Shown: positions 20,794 through 30,820, numbered from the stretch's first letter. The stretch: DNA of 64,000 nt from Corynebacterium mendelii (GCF_017307055.1 NZ_JAFLEQ010000016.1:5446-69445); one strand, 5' to 3'. Made by a program: numbers and translations. The notes: generated by a model not told the origin, from the sequence alone.

Positions 20794-21126
20794 CAATCCC
20801 TCTCTTTTGTCGTTCACACAGGGGCTGCAGCAGGGTGGTGTGACGCGGGAGGAAACGATTTGTCCGCCCACACCAACAGGTGGTGCCGCCGGTGACGAAA
20901 AATGTGGGGTGACCGGGTGCAGTCAGGCGTGGGTGGGCTGTGCCGGCAAAACGGTTTTTTAAAGGCATGTGCCATCTTCGGGCACGTGGACGCTTTTATT
21001 TTCTTGTTGCGCGCAACACATGTCAGTATCGTCTGGCGCCAGCCCCACATCCCGGCCCTGGAGGGCAGTACCGCTGCGCCGCCGGGAGTGGGGAGAAGCC
21101 GCCTTGTCTGAAAAAGCAGCCTTGGT
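20794..21126. other. Upstream region of the decayed ABC pair
   Basis: It contains a promoter-like GATACT on the reverse strand (near 21030) followed by a perfect 14-bp palindrome (21005-21018). The malic enzyme gene ends at 21127 and reads the same way. No gene is seen. Confidence 0.45.
21005..21018. promoter_or_regulatory. Perfect palindrome TGTTGCGCGCAACA, candidate operator
   Basis: The 14-base sequence equals its own reverse complement. On the reverse strand it begins about 9 nt after a GATACT hexamer, so it would overlap the transcription start of the ABC pair, the usual place for a repressor site. No regulator gene is adjacent. Confidence 0.5.
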
Positions 21127-22332
21127 TTACCGGGTGGCCAGGGCTGCGGCGCGCACCGCGGCCGAGACAGCCGGGGCGACCCGGGCATCGAGCGGGGAGG
21201 GCACAATGTGGTCGATGTCGAGTTCATCGGCGGCCACATTGGCGATCGCCCGGGAGGCGGCCAGTTTCATCGCCGGGGTGATCTCTTTCGCCCCGGCGGC
21301 CAGCGCCCCGTGGAAAATACCGGGGAAGGCGAGCACGTTGTTGATCTGGTTGGGCAGATCCGAGCGTCCCGTGGCCACCACCGAGCCGTATTTGTAGGCC
21401 AGCTCGGGAGAGATCTCCGGATCGGGGTTGGCCAAAGAGAACAGGATCGGCTTGTCGGCCATGCGCTGGATATCGGCTTCGCCGACATGCCCGCGCGAGA
21501 GTCCGATGAAAGTGTCGGCGCCGTCCAAGGCCTCGGCCACCCCGCCGGTAATCCCGTGCGGGTTGGTGATGCGGGCCATTTCCTCTTTGATTTTGGTCAG
21601 CGGGGTGCGTTCCGGGTGGATGATGCCGCGGGAGTCGAGCATGATCACTTCCCGCACACCGGCGTGGATGAGCATTTTCGCGCACGCCACACCGGCCGCC
21701 CCGGCCCCGGAGATCACCACTTTCAGATCCTTGAAGCTGCGGTCGAGCAGATGGCAGGCATTGCGCAGGGCGGCGGTGATGACAATGGCGGTGCCGTGCT
21801 GGTCATCGTGCATGACCGGGATATCGAGTTCCTCGATCAGGCGACGTTCGACCTCGAAGCAGCGGGGCGCGGAGATGTCTTCGAGGTTGATGGCCCCGAA
21901 AGACGGCGACATCGCTTTGATGGTGCGCACCAGCTCATCGACGTCGGTGGTGTCCAGCACAATCGGAATGGCGTTCAGGCCCGCGAAACGGCCGAACAGC
22001 TGGGCTTTGCCCTCCATGACGGGAAGGGACGCCCGGGCGCCGATATCCCCCAGGCCCAGCACCGCGGTGCCGTCGGAGATGATCGCCACGTTTTTCCCCG
22101 CCCAGGTGTATTCGCGGGCGCGTTCCGGTTCCTCCTGGATGGCTTCACACACCCGGGCAACACCCGGGGTGTAGGCGATGGAGAGATCGCGGACTGTTTC
22201 CAGCGGGCGCCGGGAATGCGTTTCGATCTTGCCGCCTTCGTGGGCGGCGAAAATCTCGCCGTCGGTCAGCTGCGCGAAGTGATGTTCGGGAACATCGCTG
22301 GGATCTGCGGCGGGGGTGGTGTTTTCACTCAT
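21127..22332 (-). CDS. malE: NAD(P)-dependent malic enzyme
   Basis: ATG 22332 follows AGAAGG and gives 401 residues, the length of short bacterial malic enzymes. Marks in order are LSIAYTPGVARVCEAI with the catalytic Tyr, GDIGARASLPVMEGK with the catalytic Lys, EDISAPRCFEVE for metal binding, DDQHGTAIV, and the Rossmann motif ISGAGAAGVACAK. It oxidatively decarboxylates malate to pyruvate, linking the TCA cycle to pyruvate and NADPH supply. From memory, this gene is not next to fkpA and accDA in C. glutamicum, so it appears to have relocated. Cofactor preference cannot be settled by eye. Confidence 0.93.
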   Translation of the reverse strand: MSENTTPAADPSDVPEHHFAQLTDGEIFAAHEGGKIETHSRRPLETVRDLSIAYTPGVARVCEAIQEEPERAREYTWAGKNVAIISDGTAVLGLGDIGARASLPVMEGKAQLFGRFAGLNAIPIVLDTTDVDELVRTIKAMSPSFGAINLEDISAPRCFEVERRLIEELDIPVMHDDQHGTAIVITAALRNACHLLDRSFKDLKVVISGAGAAGVACAKMLIHAGVREVIMLDSRGIIHPERTPLTKIKEEMARITNPHGITGGVAEALDGADTFIGLSRGHVGEADIQRMADKPILFSLANPDPEISPELAYKYGSVVATGRSDLPNQINNVLAFPGIFHGALAAGAKEITPAMKLAASRAIANVAADELDIDHIVPSPLDARVAPAVSAAVRAAALATR

Positions 22333-22726
22333 GGGGCAAGCCTTCTTGCGCCGACTACCGCGGGATGTCCCGCCGGATACACCGGGACGGGGACACATGG
22401 TGTGCAATGAACGTGGAACGCGGTTGGCGGCTGTTGTCGGTGGTTGTTGTGGATCAGGAAAATAACGCCGGGCCCGGATAACATCCTGTGGATGAGCATT
22501 CCGGCGGGTGTCACGGCGGGGGAGGGGGACAACCCCATCCCACTGTGATCCCAATACCGGTCAGCGGACAGGAAGGGCACGTTCATTAAAGGATAAACGC
22601 TTGCACTGGCAACCATAAAGCCGTACCCGGCAGTTGTGTTGGGCTTCACAGGACCATCCCGTTGCCCGGGTGCGCAGTCGAAGGACGCCGCCGGTCCGTG
22701 GAAACCGGCGGCGGTTTGCGGTCGGC
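22333..22726. other. Region between accDA and malic enzyme genes
   Basis: Both flanking genes read on the reverse strand. CGCCGCCGGT (22686-22695) pairs with ACCGGCGGCG (22704-22713), a likely accDA terminator without a T tract. The rest is the malic enzyme upstream region; no gene is seen. Confidence 0.5.
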
Positions 22727-24313
22727 CTACAGTCCGGCGAGTTTTTCGTAGCGGGCGAAGCGGTGTTCCCGGCCGGTGGTCTCCGGGTGGGTGTGCAACT
22801 GCACCAGGGTGTCGTGGATGCAGTCAAGGACCCGGGCGGCGAAAGCCTCCGGCTCATCGGCTGCATCCGGGTATTCGGCGATCAGGGTGTCCACCACCCC
22901 GCATTCTTTGAGGGTGGGGGCGGAAACCTTCTGTTTCTCCATCATCTCCGGGGCATGGCCGGTGTCCCGGTACAAAATCGCCGACGCCCCTTCCGGCGGC
23001 AGCGGGGACAGCCAGGCATGCTCGGCGGCCAGCACCCGGTCGGCGGGCAGCATCGCCAATGCGGCACCCCCGCAGCCCTGCCCCAGGATCACCGATACCA
23101 CCGGCACATCCAGATACACCAGTTCCCCCAGGGTTCTGGCAATCGAGCCGGCCATGCCGGCTTCCTCCGCCTGTGCGCTCATCTCCCCGCCGGGAGTATC
23201 GATGACACTGACCAGGGGAAGACCCAGCTGGTGGGCAAGCTGCACGCCACGGCGGGCAATCCGCAGTGCATCAGGTCCCAGCCAGTGTGTCCCGATGGGC
23301 GGCTGCTGGGTTCTGTTCTGGCCGATCAGGACCACCGGGCGTCCGCCGATACGGGTCAGGGCCACCGTCATTGCCTGTGAGGTCCGGCCGTCGGTGGATC
23401 CGGACAACTCGATCAGTTGGTCTTTCAGCGCATCGGTGAGATAGGTCAATCCCGGCCGGTCTGGCCGGCGGGTGATCTGGATCGACTCCCAGGCCCGGGC
23501 TACCGGATTGGCCGGCTGCACCGGCTTGCCGTCGGTGCCGGCGGCCCGGTCGATGCTCTTTTTTTCCTCTGTGGGCTGCCGGCCGCCGACAAACGCCGGG
23601 CAGGCCCACTGTTCCCCCCGGTCATCACCGTGGCCGTCATCGGCGGGCAACAGAATCCCGATGACTTTTTCCATGGATTCGCGCAGCGATTCGGGGCTGA
23701 CCACCCCGTCAATCACCCCGACCCGGGCCAGGTTCTCGCCCGACTGCACCCCGTCGGGAATGGGGGTTCCGGTGACCAGTTCCACCACCCGGGGGCCCAG
23801 GAATCCGAGCAAAGCGTCCGGTTCAGCGAAAGTGAAATGACCGGCAGAACCCCAGGAAGCCATCACCCCGCCGGTGGTGGGGTGTCGCAGATAGACCAGA
23901 AAAGGAAGCCGGGCATCTTTGTGTTTGTACACGGCCGTGGTGATCGAGACCATGAGGGTGAACCCGAGGGTGCCTTCCTGCATGCGGGTGCCCCCTGATG
24001 CCGGTGAAGCCAGCAGCGGCAGCCGCTCCGCGGTGGCACGGTGGATGGCGCGGATGATGCGCTTGGCCGTGGCTTTGCCGATGGATCCGCCCAGAAAACC
24101 GAATTCGGAGACAATGAACGCCACTTTCCTGCCGTGGATCGTTCCGGAGCCGGTGATCACCGCTTCATCACAGCCGGTTTTCTCCTCCGCCCGTTGCAGG
24201 GTGACGCGGTAGTCGTCGCTGATATCCCCGTGATCCGGCGGAGTGTCCCAGCTTTCGAAGGATCCCTCATCAAGGGTGCGGTTGATCAGGTCGGTGGCGC
24301 TGATGTGGCTCAT
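22727..24313 (-). CDS. accDA: Fused acetyl-CoA carboxylase carboxyltransferase, beta and alpha domains
   Basis: The 528-residue protein joins an AccD-like half (residues ~1-240: TGSGTIHGRKVAFIVSEFGF, SGGTRMQEGTLGF, MASWGSAGH) to an AccA-like half (~280-520: RPGLTYLTDAL, SVIDTPGGEMSAQAEEAGMA, SVILGQGCGGAALAM). Such a fusion is the corynebacterial accDA (accD3) form that transfers carboxyl from biotin to acetyl-CoA to make malonyl-CoA. The four-Cys zinc ribbon of E. coli AccD is absent. The start is supported by TACCGT 7 nt before ATG 24313, a leaderless pattern. The biotin carrier subunit is not in this window. Confidence 0.93.
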   Translation of the reverse strand: MSHISATDLINRTLDEGSFESWDTPPDHGDISDDYRVTLQRAEEKTGCDEAVITGSGTIHGRKVAFIVSEFGFLGGSIGKATAKRIIRAIHRATAERLPLLASPASGGTRMQEGTLGFTLMVSITTAVYKHKDARLPFLVYLRHPTTGGVMASWGSAGHFTFAEPDALLGFLGPRVVELVTGTPIPDGVQSGENLARVGVIDGVVSPESLRESMEKVIGILLPADDGHGDDRGEQWACPAFVGGRQPTEEKKSIDRAAGTDGKPVQPANPVARAWESIQITRRPDRPGLTYLTDALKDQLIELSGSTDGRTSQAMTVALTRIGGRPVVLIGQNRTQQPPIGTHWLGPDALRIARRGVQLAHQLGLPLVSVIDTPGGEMSAQAEEAGMAGSIARTLGELVYLDVPVVSVILGQGCGGAALAMLPADRVLAAEHAWLSPLPPEGASAILYRDTGHAPEMMEKQKVSAPTLKECGVVDTLIAEYPDAADEPEAFAARVLDCIHDTLVQLHTHPETTGREHRFARYEKLAGL

Positions 24314-24510
24314 AGGCGAAACGGTAGCGACAAAACCGGCACCCGGGGAACGGGTTTTCCAATTCTTCCGCCACCGGGTACCCCCGTCTGGCGGGGCGGG
24401 CAACCGGTGCCGCCGCCCGGTCCACCATGGCGGGATACGGGGGGCACCGGTACCGGGCAGGACAACCCCCGCTGCTGAAATGCAGCTGGCGGGCAGTGTT
24501 CAATGGGGTC

Positions 24511-25380
24511 ATGGCAGACAACACCAACAAACAAACCCACATCACACTGGCTGACGGCACCGTCATCCCGCAGGTCGGTTTCGGCACCTACAAACTGCAG
24601 GGCCAGCAGTGCTACGACGCGGTGCGGCATGCCATTGCCACCGGCTACCGGCACATTGACACCGCCGCGGTCTACGCCAATGAGCAGGAAGTCGGCCGGG
24701 CGATCGCCGATGCCATCGCCGCCGGGGAGATCACCCGCAAAGACCTGTTCGTGACCACCAAAGTGTGGAATGACTGCCACGGCAAACAAGCCACCGAGAA
24801 AGCCTTCCACGCCTCCATGCAACGCCTCGGCCTGGACTATCTTGACTGCTATCTGGTGCACTGGCCCTGCCAGGGCAATGGCCTGTACACCGAAACCTGG
24901 CAGACCCTGGTCAATCTGCTCGGCTTCGGTACCGTGCAGACCATTGGTGTGTGCAACTTCTATCCCGCCGTCCTCGACGAGATCATCGCCGCCACCGATG
25001 TCACCCCGGTGATGAACCAGATCGAACTGCACCCCGGGTTCTCCCAGGCGACACTGCGCGACTACCACCAGGCACACGGCATCGTCACCGAATCCTGGTC
25101 GCCGCTGGGCCGCGGGGAGATGATCGAGCATCCGGTGGTTGCCGCCGTGGCGGAGGACACCGGCAAAACCCCCGCCCAGGTGATCATCCGCTGGCACATG
25201 CAGCTGGGATGCGTGGTCATCCCGAAATCAGCCACCCCGGCCCGGATCGAGGAAAACTTCGACGTTTTCGATTTCGAACTCACCGACGGGCAGATGGCGC
25301 GGCTTACTGCCCTGGACGGCGATGACTCGGCCCAGAAACGCCGCGGACCCGATCCCGCCACCTTCGGCGTCAACCAGTAA
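24511..25380 (+). CDS. Aldo/keto reductase
   Basis: The 289-residue protein is a standard AKR barrel: IPQVGFGTYKL at the N-terminus, GYRHIDTAAVYANE with the catalytic Asp and Tyr, TTKVWNDCHGK with the Lys, YLVHWPCQG with the His, and IPKSATPARIEEN for NADPH binding. The family reduces aldehydes and ketones with NADPH, and this one groups by motif with 2,5-diketo-gluconate-reductase-like AKRs. Natural substrate is unknown. The start at MADNTNKQTHI gives the normal family length. It is divergent from accDA and followed by a hairpin. Confidence 0.9.
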   Translation: MADNTNKQTHITLADGTVIPQVGFGTYKLQGQQCYDAVRHAIATGYRHIDTAAVYANEQEVGRAIADAIAAGEITRKDLFVTTKVWNDCHGKQATEKAFHASMQRLGLDYLDCYLVHWPCQGNGLYTETWQTLVNLLGFGTVQTIGVCNFYPAVLDEIIAATDVTPVMNQIELHPGFSQATLRDYHQAHGIVTESWSPLGRGEMIEHPVVAAVAEDTGKTPAQVIIRWHMQLGCVVIPKSATPARIEENFDVFDFELTDGQMARLTALDGDDSAQKRRGPDPATFGVNQ

Positions 25381-25472
25381 AAAACAACCAAAACACCCCC
25401 TGCGCAACCGCCGGCCCCGGTGCTGCGACGGGGGAGGGGACAACCCGCCGGTGACCGGTTGGCGGCACCGGT

Positions 25473-25500
25473 CGGCCCGGGGTTTTTCCACCCCGGGCCG
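25473..25500 (+). terminator. Hairpin after the aldo/keto reductase
   Basis: CGGCCCGGGGT (25473-25483) pairs perfectly with ACCCCGGGCCG (25490-25500) around a 6-nt loop rich in T. It lacks a downstream T tract, so it is a possible but unconfirmed terminator. Confidence 0.6.
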
Positions 25501-25619
25501 CGTGTGCCGCACAAAGGGGACAAAACCACTGGAAGGCACACCGGTTTTTCCGCTAGGTTTGCGGGAAACCGCGGCCCGCACCACCACGGGGGACACCGCC
25601 GATGCCGAAGGAGTCTGTG

Positions 25620-26441
25620 ATGACCGAACCGACCATGCTCGACAGCGGCCTGGTGTCAGTCACCGACCAGCCGCGCCACGGTGGCGGGTATGTCACCACG
25701 GTGACGCTGACCCGCGGCCGGAAACGCAACGCGCTTTCCGGGGCCATGTGCCGGGATATCGGCGGATTTTTCGCCCGGCTGCGGGCCGACGGCGACCAGT
25801 GGGGGTGTGAGGGGCCGGCACCGGACAGCCCCCGACTGGTGGTGATCGAAGCGACCGGGCCCGCGTTTTGCGCCGGTGCTGATCTGGATACCGTCCACGA
25901 CGCGGCTTTTCTGTCGGACCTGTACACCATGCTGCGCGCCATTGTGCTGTGCCCGGTACCGGTGATCGCGGTGATCGACGGCCCGGCTGTCGGTGCCGGG
26001 CTGCAACTGGCCCTGGCCTGTGACCGTCGGCTGGCCGGCCCGCGGGCATCATTCCGCCTGCCGCCGGCTGCCCTGGGCTTTCCGCTGGATGCCTGGACAG
26101 TCAACCGGCTGGTCGACATGGTCGGCCTGGGCCGGGCACAGTCGATGCTGCTGGATCCGCAGCCGGTGCCGGCCACAACCGCGGCCGCCATGGGACTGTG
26201 TGAGGGGCCCGGCACCACCGCCGGGGTCGATGCAGTCATTGAACGGATGGCGCACCTGGCCCCGCTGAGCCTTGCGCAGCTGAAAACACAGTTGCGCGGC
26301 ACACTGCTTCCCGAAGACCCGGCAACCGGCGGCGACAGCGCCGGCAGTGCACTTGCGGCCCGTTGTTTCGCCAGCAGCGACGTCGACGAAGCGATGCGGG
26401 CACGGCAAGAGAAACGCCGCCCCCGTTTCACCGGCCGCTAA
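25620..26441 (+). CDS. Enoyl-CoA hydratase/isomerase family protein
   Basis: The ATG at 25620 is preferred because AAGGAG lies 6-7 nt upstream; an ATG at 25602 would put that site inside the gene. The 273-residue protein has the crotonase core: GRKRNALSG, the oxyanion motif GPAFCAGADLDTVHD, and the second loop DGPAVGAGLQLALACDRRLA. The position of the usual hydratase Glu has Pro/Leu-rich sequence (LPPAALGFP), so hydratase activity is uncertain and it may be another crotonase-type enzyme. It is probably monocistronic. Confidence 0.87.
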   Translation: MTEPTMLDSGLVSVTDQPRHGGGYVTTVTLTRGRKRNALSGAMCRDIGGFFARLRADGDQWGCEGPAPDSPRLVVIEATGPAFCAGADLDTVHDAAFLSDLYTMLRAIVLCPVPVIAVIDGPAVGAGLQLALACDRRLAGPRASFRLPPAALGFPLDAWTVNRLVDMVGLGRAQSMLLDPQPVPATTAAAMGLCEGPGTTAGVDAVIERMAHLAPLSLAQLKTQLRGTLLPEDPATGGDSAGSALAARCFASSDVDEAMRARQEKRRPRFTGR

Positions 26442-26555
26442 CAGCACCCATCCCGGCAACGCGCACCCCTGCGGTGGATCATCCCCACTCCAGCGCAGGA
26501 GGGGGCAACCCTGGCGGTGTGTGTGTCCGGCGCTCGGCTAATAGGCTTGGACACC

Positions 26556-29042
26556 ATGAGCCACCTGAGTGTCCCCGACACCGGTTTCACCACACCCGCC
26601 ACAGGGCTGTCCGCCCCCCAGGTCACCTGGCGCATCAGCAACGGATGCACCAATGATGTGGTCCGCCGCGCCGGGCGCAGAACCGTCGACATCATCGCCT
26701 CAAACGTGTTCACCCGCATCAACGCGATTTTGGGTGTGCTGCTGGTGATTGTGCTTTTCACCGGATCACTGATCAACGCCGCCTTCGGCCTGCTGATTGT
26801 AGCCAACTCGGCGATCGGCATCATCCAGGAGCTGCGGGCCAAACGCACCCTGGAAAAACTCACCGTGCTCGGCGAATCGAAACCCCGGGTCATCCGGGAC
26901 GGCAGGGCAGCGGACATCCCGCGGGAAAACATTGTGCTCGACGACCTGATCGACCTGGGACCCGGCGACCAGCTGGTGGTTGACGGCATTGTGCGCACAG
27001 CCTCCTCGCTGCGGGTTGATGAGTCGATGCTCACCGGGGAATCCGTGGCGGTGCACAAACACCCCGGGGATCCGATCCTGTCCGGCTCCTTCATCAAATC
27101 CGGATCCGGCACCTACCAGGCCACCGCCATCGGCAGCGAAGCCTATTCGGCGAAACTGGTGGCCGAAGCGGGCCGGTTCACCCTCACCGGCTCCCAGCTG
27201 CAGGCCGGCATCGACAAAATCCTGAAAGTCATCACCTGGCTGTTGGTGCCCGTCGGGGCTTTGACCATCTACACCCAGCTGTACCGCACCGGGGAGCCGC
27301 TGAAACAGGCCATCTTGTCGATGGTGGGCTCCATTGTGCCGATGGTGCCCGAAGGCCTGGTGCTGATGACCTCGATCGCGTTCGCCGTCGGGGTGGTGCG
27401 GCTGGGTAAACACCAGGCGTTGATCAATGAGCTTCCCGCCATCGAAGGCCTGGCCCGGGTGGATGTGGTCTGCGCCGACAAAACCGGGACATTAACCGAA
27501 AACGCCATGGTCGTCGACCACATCACCGCCCTCGACAGCCGGGGCAGAGCCACCACCGACCATACGGCTGCAGCCGAGAACCGGCTGGTGACGGTGCTGG
27601 CGATGATCGCCGCAGCCGACGAGCACCCCAACGATACGATTGCGGCGATCAAAGACACTACCCTGAAATGGTGCGCGCAGCCGGAAAAAACCATGGGCAC
27701 TGTCACCGGTCGAGTCGAATTCGATGCCGCCGTCAAATGGTCCGGTATCGCCACCGGCGCCGGGGGATCCTGGGTGATTGGCGCCCCGGAGGTTCTGCTT
27801 GCACCCGGTCATCCGGCGTTGGACGAAGCCGCCGGCCAGTTCGCCAAAGGACTGCGGGTCCTGGTGGTCGCGGAAGCCGAAGACGGATTGCAGGCAGTGA
27901 CCGCCACCCCCGCACACCCCGGGTGCGGGAGCCTGCGCCCGGTCGGCCTGGTTGTGCTCAACCAGAAGGTGCGGGCCGATGCCGCCGGGACCCTCGCGTT
28001 TTTCGCCGCCGAGAATGTGGAAACAAAAATAATCTCCGGGGACAACGCCGCCAGTGTCGGGGCAGTGGCGGCCCAGGTCGGAATCACCCCGGACGGCGAC
28101 CGACCTGATCCGGCCGATTTTGCCGTCGACGCCCGCACCCTGCCGGAGGCGGGAACCGAAGAATTCGCCGATGCGGTGGAAAAAGGACGGGTCTTCGGCC
28201 GGGTCACCCCGGAGCAGAAAAGGGACATGGTCAAAGCCCTGATCGACCGCGGCCACCAGGTGGCGATGACAGGCGACGGCGTCAACGATGTGCTGGCGCT
28301 CAAAGACGCCTCCATCGGGGTATCCATGGGATCGGGATCACCCGCCACCCGATCGGTGGCTCAGGTGGTGCTGTTGGACAACCGTTTTTCCACCCTGCCG
28401 AAAGTCGTCGCCGAAGGCCGCCGGGTCATCGGCAACATCGAACGGGTGGCGAACCTTTTTCTCACCAAGACCATCTATTCGGTGGTGCTGGCCGTCATCA
28501 CCGGGGTACTGGGGATGGCTTTTCCCTTCCAACCCATCCATGTCACCATGACCGGCTGGTTCACCATCGGTATTCCGGCTTTCATCCTGTCCCTGGCCCC
28601 CAACCACGACCGGGCCCGTCCCGGTTTTGCCGCGCGGGTGCTGAAAACCGCCTTCCCGTGGGGAGTGATCACCGGTGTGGTCACCGTGACGTTCTGGGCG
28701 GTGCACAATCCGGGCAGCGAAGCAGAATTCGAGTCGCTGCAGAAAATGGCTGCCACCGCGACACTGTCGACCATGCTGGTGATGGCCCTGTGGGTGCTGG
28801 CGGTGGTGGCCCGACCCTGGAACCTGTGGAAAGCGGGACTGCTCATGATCAGTGTCGGCGCCTACTTCCTGCTGTTTCTTATGCCCTGGACCTCCCGCAT
28901 CCTGCTGCTGGACGTATCCAATACCCAGCTGATGGTCGAATCGCTTGTGTGGGGTGCCGTGGGCTGCCTGGCCATTGAGGCGGTCTGGATAGCAGTCAGA
29001 CGCCGCGAGCACCTTCCCCTGAAATACATCGATACCTACTGA
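26556..29042 (+). CDS. ctpE: Cation-translocating P-type ATPase, CtpE-like
   Basis: The 828-residue protein has the P-type order: N-terminal membrane pair, actuator domain with ESMLTGESVAV, the membrane Pro motif VPMVPEGLVLMT, the phosphorylation site CADKTGTLTEN, and the hinge TGDGVNDVLALKDAS. No N-terminal CxxC metal-binding domain is present, so it is not a heavy-metal type. The overall layout fits mycobacterial CtpE, reported as a calcium importer. TAGGCT at 26542-26547 lies 8 nt before ATG 26556, so a leaderless start is likely. The substrate is inferred from family only. Confidence 0.88.
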   Translation: MSHLSVPDTGFTTPATGLSAPQVTWRISNGCTNDVVRRAGRRTVDIIASNVFTRINAILGVLLVIVLFTGSLINAAFGLLIVANSAIGIIQELRAKRTLEKLTVLGESKPRVIRDGRAADIPRENIVLDDLIDLGPGDQLVVDGIVRTASSLRVDESMLTGESVAVHKHPGDPILSGSFIKSGSGTYQATAIGSEAYSAKLVAEAGRFTLTGSQLQAGIDKILKVITWLLVPVGALTIYTQLYRTGEPLKQAILSMVGSIVPMVPEGLVLMTSIAFAVGVVRLGKHQALINELPAIEGLARVDVVCADKTGTLTENAMVVDHITALDSRGRATTDHTAAAENRLVTVLAMIAAADEHPNDTIAAIKDTTLKWCAQPEKTMGTVTGRVEFDAAVKWSGIATGAGGSWVIGAPEVLLAPGHPALDEAAGQFAKGLRVLVVAEAEDGLQAVTATPAHPGCGSLRPVGLVVLNQKVRADAAGTLAFFAAENVETKIISGDNAASVGAVAAQVGITPDGDRPDPADFAVDARTLPEAGTEEFADAVEKGRVFGRVTPEQKRDMVKALIDRGHQVAMTGDGVNDVLALKDASIGVSMGSGSPATRSVAQVVLLDNRFSTLPKVVAEGRRVIGNIERVANLFLTKTIYSVVLAVITGVLGMAFPFQPIHVTMTGWFTIGIPAFILSLAPNHDRARPGFAARVLKTAFPWGVITGVVTVTFWAVHNPGSEAEFESLQKMAATATLSTMLVMALWVLAVVARPWNLWKAGLLMISVGAYFLLFLMPWTSRILLLDVSNTQLMVESLVWGAVGCLAIEAVWIAVRRREHLPLKYIDTY

Positions 29043-29533
29043 GTATCCCCGGCACCGGACAACAACAGCTCGGCGCACCACGTGGTGAACATAAAAAACA
29101 CCCGGCCGAAAAAACCGCCCGCAGCCGTGGCCGTGCTGGGTGAATGCCGGACCATACACGCCGGGCGAATGGGACCCGGCTGCAGGGGTGAAGACACCCA
29201 CGGCCCCCACCCCGACTGCGCGATACCGGAAGCCGGTGCGGGAAGCTCCACCCGTGTGCGGGCGTACAGCCGCGAACAGGCTGCGCAGAGAACCTGGCTT
29301 CGCTGCTGGCGGGAATTGCCGGTCGGTTGTGGCCCAAGGGCATGCGGTCAATCCTGCATGCTGTTTTACTGCTGGGTGATGCTGTGCCCGATGTCGCCGG
29401 CAGCGCCGGATGCGCGCAAAACCCCGGTAATCATCGTTGAACAGTTCCCGGCTGATAGCCGCTGGTGCCTATGCCCGGGCCGCCCGGGGGGTGATCCGTG
29501 CAGGTGTCTGCAATGGTGTGTGATTATCGGAGC
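29043..29533. other. Intergenic region after the P-type ATPase
   Basis: Nearly 500 bases of GC-rich sequence with no convincing gene, clear terminator or repeat. Confidence 0.4.
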
Positions 29534-29881
29534 ATGATTGACGTCACCACAGTGTCCACCCTGCCCATCGACCTTCCCTGCACCGGGCAGCTGAAAACCC
29601 CCGACTACTACGTTGTCTTCTGGGAGGAACCGGACACGCAGGATGATGACGATCCTGAGTGCCGGTTCCGCAGTGCATACCGGCTGTCCGGGTGCTGCTC
29701 GGTCCTCGAAGCGATTGTGTGGGAAGAAAACAATGCCGACGGAAGGCAATCGGGGACCTTTCTGCCGGTTTTCGCCGACAACGGGCAACTCGACAGACTT
29801 GTCCTTGTCCATGGAATCTGTCCGGATGTGTCCGGCATGGACCGCGAGGCCGACTTCGGGTGGACGCTGTACCGCCCGTGA
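29534..29881 (+). CDS. Hypothetical protein, 115 aa
   Basis: I do not recognise this protein. It begins MIDVTTVSTLPIDLPCTGQL, is acidic, with a poly-Asp patch (TQDDDDPECRF), and has three central Cys (one in ECRF, two in SGCCSV) and several Trp. It has no membrane segment or signal. A natural, globular-looking composition and GGAG 1-5 nt before ATG suggest a real gene, although that spacing is tight. It stands alone between the ATPase and the mctBC upstream region. Confidence 0.5.
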   Translation: MIDVTTVSTLPIDLPCTGQLKTPDYYVVFWEEPDTQDDDDPECRFRSAYRLSGCCSVLEAIVWEENNADGRQSGTFLPVFADNGQLDRLVLVHGICPDVSGMDREADFGWTLYRP

Positions 29882-30573
29882 TACCCGTACCTTTATTTTT
29901 CTTCCCCGGGATCGGCGGTAAGACAGCGGAGCGGGGATCACTGCGGTCACCGCCGGGGTGCGGCGTGCCGGACAGGACTCCGGTAACGCAACCGCCGGCG
30001 CCACTGACCGGTGGCGTGGCCGTGTCCCACCCGGCGGTGGTGTGGCCGCGCGGTAAAAGAAATGCCCGATTGCCCCCGGTATCCCCGACTACGGTCCAAA
30101 TATAAAGATCCTCTGCCCTTGTTGAGGGGGGTTGGCGGCAACGACGGGGCAGTGGCATCGTCTTTCCGTGATGGGGCGGGCACACTTTTTTGGCTTTTCA
30201 GCAATTATTTTTTTGTAGCTAGCGGCAGGTGGGGACGGCTGCATGTCATGGAATTGGGCTGCGGGATTCAGCGGGACCGGCATAGCTGCACGGGTGCTGA
30301 ATGGGAGCATTTTAAAAAGTCCATGACGGACAGCCCCGAAAAGGGGTAAATTGGGGCGATAGTGCGAAAAATATAATCCGCAGCTGAATTCACGCTGAGA
30401 AATTTGTCCGCACAGTGCCCGAAATGTGACCTGTTCAATAATTTTTCCACCCAAGGGTAATATCTTTTGACCGGCGAAACGGTTTGCATGATTAACTTTC
30501 CGGCCTTCGGGGGCAGCTCGGGGGTGGGGCGGGGAAATGTTAAACAAGCTGGTAAGGGAGTATTTGGGGGTGC

Positions 30574-30589
30574 TTTGCAGATGTGCAAA
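30574..30589. promoter_or_regulatory. TTTGCA-N4-TGCAAA palindrome, candidate RamB-type site
   Basis: TTTGCA (30574-30579) and TGCAAA (30584-30589) form a perfect inverted pair. A third TTTGCA lies near 30483. TTTGCA is the core of the known RamB site (AAAGTTTGCAAA), and mctC is known to be under RamA/RamB control in C. glutamicum. It sits just upstream of the mctBC promoter. Binding is inferred. Confidence 0.45.
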
Positions 30590-30617
30590 TCTGTAAAATA
30601 GGCGGTGCATGTTTCCG

Positions 30618-30646
30618 TTGACGCGAGATCTGGGTACTTTTAGGGT
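30618..30646 (+). promoter_or_regulatory. Promoter of mctBC
   Basis: TTGACG (30618-30623) and TAGGGT (30641-30646) are separated by exactly 17 bases. This would give a leader of about 220 nt. An alternative -10, TAAAAT, lies at 30594-30599. Confidence 0.55.
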
Positions 30647-30820
30647 TGAGCCCGTTGTGAAGCGGAGCACAGACTTGCGTGATGGAGTTCACTTTTTATG
30701 GTGACGTGTTGCGCTACGCCAAGGCATGATCCGGCAGGTGTCACCCCGCCGGGAATCGCAGCCCCCCACTTTTCCGGTGCGGGGCGTGCGGCACCTTCCT
30801 GGCGAGACCAAAGACCACAT

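Noticed and set aside
30089..30670. A 193-codon reverse open frame in the AT-rich region before mctBC
   Set aside because: No domain, no good ribosome binding site, and an unnatural composition; it overlaps the mctBC promoter.
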